From positions 1-8,990 of the forward strand of contig JAOUNC010000086.1 of NCBI GenBank assembly GCA_029881175.1: a DNA stretch of 8,990 bases, in the 5' to 3' direction. The position numbers were made by a program, and so were the translations under genes. Position 1 is the stretch's first letter. Every line of letters starts with the position of its first letter. Below are positions 6,446-8,990 of the stretch, piece by piece. Source of the stretch: Nitrospirota bacterium (GTDB taxonomy: Bacteria > Nitrospirota > Nitrospiria > Nitrospirales > UBA8639). Below the pieces are notes generated by a model, which was given only the letters and a program-made list of their open reading frames with translations, was not told the DNA's origin and did no database searches.

Positions 6446-7891
6446 ATGATTCCAAAACGCCAGATTCCACCTGACCCGATCTTCCCGCACATGCCGACGC
6501 TCTGTGACGAAAAGGCGATGAAAGATATCTTTGAGAAACATGTGGGAAATGGCCATCGGCCTGACCAAGGCAACTGGATTCAAGACTGTCGAATTCTGCA
6601 CATCCGATATAAACCCGGCCGATATGTGATGGTGTTATATGAAATACTATTTCGAAACCGGCCCGGACAACCGGATGCTCCCGAAATGTGGTATGTGCGA
6701 GCATTCAAAAAAGGGAAGTCACATTCCAATTTCCTGGAAGCCCAAGCGTTGCAAACTCAGGAGAGGCAACCCAATCCGCGCATCCTACATTTCCGCGAGA
6801 TAGAGTCGATCGCTTGGGGTTTTCCCTATGACCGGAAAATGGTCTCTCTCCCCAATGCCCTGGATCGAGACATGCTCCGCTCACAGGTCCTTCCTTCCTT
6901 ACTTGGGCCACAACGAGCGGCAGAGTGGGACGTCGTCGATCTGACGTCCGAAGTCATGCATTACGTCCCTGAACACACATGCACGATGCGCGTGACCATG
7001 CACCTTCACAATCGGATGACGGGGGAAACGACCTCCTTCACCGTATTCGGGAAAACCTTCGCCAATCACCAAGGAATGCTCAGCTATCAAGCTCTGCAAC
7101 AATTGTGGAACAGTCCGGCCCGGAAACTCGGAGCCTTGGTCATTCCCGAACCGTTAGCCTTTGATTCCGAAACCAACACTCTGTGGCAATCCAATCTCAT
7201 TGGAGCCCCTCTTACCCATTTTCCACTCGCAGACCCACGGATGTGCGGATGGATGGAAAAGGCCGGGGCGACTCTGGCCACATTACATGGCACCCCATTA
7301 GAGGACCTTCCGCTAGGCCAGGCCCCAGACATCATGGAGCGACTGAACAACGCCATCGGCATGCTGACTCCTTTGAGACCCCCCTGCCAAGAATCCCTTC
7401 ATGAGTTGTCGTCGGTCTTGGCTCAACAAGCCAGACAATTCACATCGTATCCACCAGCCACGCTCCATGGAGATCCGCATCGAAAAAATCTCTTCCTTCA
7501 GGATGAGACCGTCGCGTTGATTGACTTGGACAGCATTACCACCGGCCCTCCCCTCTATGATGTCGGCAGTTGCCTGGCGAGTGTATGGTATCGGGTCGCG
7601 CTTGGAGAAATTTCCACGCCACTCGCCAAAGTCCTTGCCAGAAGTTTTCTGAACGGCTACCAACGTTCTGTGGCCTGGCCTCTCTCCGAATTCGAAGTGG
7701 CTTGGCACATCGCGGTTTTCCTTATTACCGAACAAGCTTCCCGCTGTGCAACCACGTTTAAAGCGGAACGTTTGGATATCATTGATCAACTCATCCAGTT
7801 GGCCAAAGCCCTGCTCGTCGACGGTTTTCTGCTGAATGGGACTCCACTCCAATCCAGGGATTGTCTATCCATTCAATCAGGTACATTCTAG
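6446..7891 (+). CDS. Aminoglycoside-phosphotransferase-fold kinase (APH/choline-kinase-like)
   Basis: The 481-residue protein carries the APH-type catalytic core late in the chain: LHGDPHRKNLFL (340-351; H341, D343, N348) and ALIDLDSITTGPPLYDVG (357-374; D360, D362 for metal). A candidate ATP-binding Lys is K203 in VFGKTF. The first 170 residues are extra relative to a standard 260-320 residue APH protein, and residues 51-103 appear to repeat the N-lobe segment at 171-218. The start is uncertain: the ATG at 6446 has a distant AGG, and ATGs at 6491 and 6518 are in frame (the latter with AAGG close upstream). Gap from the lyase is 35 bases and to the next gene 13 bases. In this setting it more probably phosphorylates a sugar, lipid or amino-alcohol linked to the polysaccharide than an antibiotic. 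Cytoplasmic; no membrane segment. Confidence 0.85.
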   Translation: MIPKRQIPPDPIFPHMPTLCDEKAMKDIFEKHVGNGHRPDQGNWIQDCRILHIRYKPGRYVMVLYEILFRNRPGQPDAPEMWYVRAFKKGKSHSNFLEAQALQTQERQPNPRILHFREIESIAWGFPYDRKMVSLPNALDRDMLRSQVLPSLLGPQRAAEWDVVDLTSEVMHYVPEHTCTMRVTMHLHNRMTGETTSFTVFGKTFANHQGMLSYQALQQLWNSPARKLGALVIPEPLAFDSETNTLWQSNLIGAPLTHFPLADPRMCGWMEKAGATLATLHGTPLEDLPLGQAPDIMERLNNAIGMLTPLRPPCQESLHELSSVLAQQARQFTSYPPATLHGDPHRKNLFLQDETVALIDLDSITTGPPLYDVGSCLASVWYRVALGEISTPLAKVLARSFLNGYQRSVAWPLSEFEVAWHIAVFLITEQASRCATTFKAERLDIIDQLIQLAKALLVDGFLLNGTPLQSRDCLSIQSGTF

Positions 7892-7894
7892 GAA
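7890..7894 (+). promoter_or_regulatory. Ribosome binding site of the second GT4 gene
   Basis: AGGAA lies ten bases before the ATG at 7905 and overlaps the TAG of the kinase gene (7889-7891), suggesting translational coupling. Confidence 0.6.
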
Positions 7895-7904
7895 TCATCT
7901 CATC

Positions 7905-8990
7905 ATGCCTCACGAACCTAACAGGACACCCACCTTCCCATCGAAGGACCATTCCTCAATCGCGTATATTCTGATGGAATACCCTCGAGTGTCGGAATCG
8001 TTCATTATCAATGAAATCTTTCAATTAGAACGGATGGGGGCCTCGTTACAGCTGTTCTCGGTCAAGAAGCCTAAAGATGCCAAAGTCCATGAGACCGTGA
8101 ACAAAATCGGTGCTCCCATCACCTATCTTCCGTCGGTCACGTCCCTGTCGGGGACTCCATTTGTGCAGTGGCTGCGGACAAATCTGCCCTCGTTTCTATC
8201 AGCCCATCGCTCGCTCGCCCTTCGCCGCCCACTGGCCTACATTCGGGTTCTGGTAGAGGCGCTGACCATGATGTGGCGTTATCGGGAGCCTGGAGCCAGA
8301 AAATTGCGGAAGGTCTTTTTCAAAGAATTCCTTCAAGCCGGGGCTCTTGCCCACCACCTTCTAAACGCCAGGCCTTTGATCGGACATGTCCATGCTCACT
8401 TTTGTCATGGCACCACCACGATTGCGATGTTTGTGAGTCGCCTGACAGGCCGACCCTTCAGTTTCACTGCCCATGCAAAAGACATTTTTCTCAAATCCTT
8501 GAACCCGGGTGACCTCCTTCAACGCAAACGGCGACAGGCTACATTTCTTGTGACATGTACCGACGCCAATCGCCATTATCTCAACACGATGTGCCCGGAG
8601 GGTGCGCCGATCCACACGATTTACCATGGCCTTGCGCCTGACGTGTTTTCTCCCACCGGTGCCTCGCCGCCACAGCCCCCATTGATTCTTTCTGTGGGCC
8701 GGTTTGTGGAGAAAAAGGGATTCACCTATTTAGTCGAAGCCTGCCGCATCCTTCGGGATCAAGGCCACGCATTTCAATGCCACCTGATCGGTGATCCTGG
8801 CGATGCAGTCACCGGAGATGTGACACCCACCATCCGCAGCATGATCGAAGCCTGGAATCTCCAGGATGTCGTGCACCTCAAGCCAAGCGTCACCCAGGAA
8901 CAGCTCCGCCACATTTACCAGCAATGCACGATCTTTACCCTGCCTTGCCAAATTTTGGACAACGGTGATCGAGACGGCATTCCTAATGTG
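7905..8990 (+). CDS. GT4-family glycosyltransferase, 3' end missing
   Basis: I translated this frame directly: it is open from the ATG at 7905 to the right edge, giving 362 residues without a stop. Motifs in order: IAYILMEYPRVSESFIINEI (19-38), HVHAHF (161-166), FSFTAHAKDIF (185-195), TCTDANRHYL, IYHGLAPDVF, ILSVGRFVEKKGF (261-273), and TLPCQI with GDRDGIPNV (354-362) at the edge. The order matches the gene at 2981 nearly throughout, so the two are paralogues; here the N-terminal domain has the usual length, including a basic helical stretch (about 95-155) that the other lacks. By comparison with the 400-residue paralogue, roughly 90-110 residues are missing at the C-terminus, including the last Glu of the donor-binding motif. 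The start must lie before residue 18 because the first beta strand begins there, which supports 7905. A second sugar-adding step in the same glycan is expected. Confidence 0.92.
   Translation, partial: MPHEPNRTPTFPSKDHSSIAYILMEYPRVSESFIINEIFQLERMGASLQLFSVKKPKDAKVHETVNKIGAPITYLPSVTSLSGTPFVQWLRTNLPSFLSAHRSLALRRPLAYIRVLVEALTMMWRYREPGARKLRKVFFKEFLQAGALAHHLLNARPLIGHVHAHFCHGTTTIAMFVSRLTGRPFSFTAHAKDIFLKSLNPGDLLQRKRRQATFLVTCTDANRHYLNTMCPEGAPIHTIYHGLAPDVFSPTGASPPQPPLILSVGRFVEKKGFTYLVEACRILRDQGHAFQCHLIGDPGDAVTGDVTPTIRSMIEAWNLQDVVHLKPSVTQEQLRHIYQQCTIFTLPCQILDNGDRDGIPNV

Noticed and set aside
7313..7852. A 179-codon open frame on the minus strand inside the kinase gene.
   Set aside because: It is antisense to the conserved kinase motifs, has no recognisable domain, and looks like a codon-bias shadow.
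6446..7891. Antibiotic-resistance aminoglycoside phosphotransferase.
   Set aside because: Only the fold motifs match; the long extra N-terminal region and polysaccharide operon setting point to a metabolic kinase.

Overview
The window is one strand-consistent block of surface-polysaccharide genes, all on the + strand. The two outermost genes are cut by the window edges. By eye the GC content is about half. Coding genes have clear or moderate Shine-Dalgarno sequences, and the gene mix is typical of exopolysaccharide/capsule loci of Gram-negative bacteria. A Nitrospirota-like or delta-proteobacterial-like source is only a guess; nothing here fixes the taxon. No rRNA, tRNA, insertion sequence, CRISPR array or convincing terminator is visible, and no stretch above 300 bases lacks a gene.

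Layout: (1) 3-998, the C-terminal three quarters of a UDP-glucose/GDP-mannose dehydrogenase that supplies nucleotide-sugar uronic acid. (2) 999-1152, the only sizeable intergenic region, holding six tandem heptamers at exact 11-bp spacing (1040-1101), the geometry of an OmpR/PhoB-type operator. (3) 1153-1608, a stand-alone response-regulator receiver with no DNA-binding domain. (4) 1635-2957, a MurG/GT28-like predicted glycosyltransferase. (5) 2981-4183, a GT4 glycosyltransferase. (6) 4180-4383, a possible 67-residue coupled small protein. (7) 4398-6410, a heparinase II/III-type polysaccharide lyase homologue. (8) 6446-7891, an aminoglycoside-phosphotransferase-fold kinase with what looks like a duplicated N-lobe segment. 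(9) 7905-8990, the start of a second GT4 enzyme, paralogous to (5), running off the right edge.

From the receiver gene on, gaps are 3 to 35 bases or overlaps, so genes 2 to 9 probably form one transcription unit started from the 999-1152 region. A plausible reading is: the dehydrogenase makes a uronic-acid donor, three glycosyltransferases build a glycan, the lyase homologue trims or edits it, the kinase phosphorylates a small-molecule or sugar substrate, and the receiver transmits a signal to the system. Polymerase, flippase, export and chain-length genes are not in the window and would be expected outside it.

The strongest unusual observations are the six-fold 11-bp repeat array in front of an operon whose own response regulator cannot bind DNA, and the internal duplication in the kinase.
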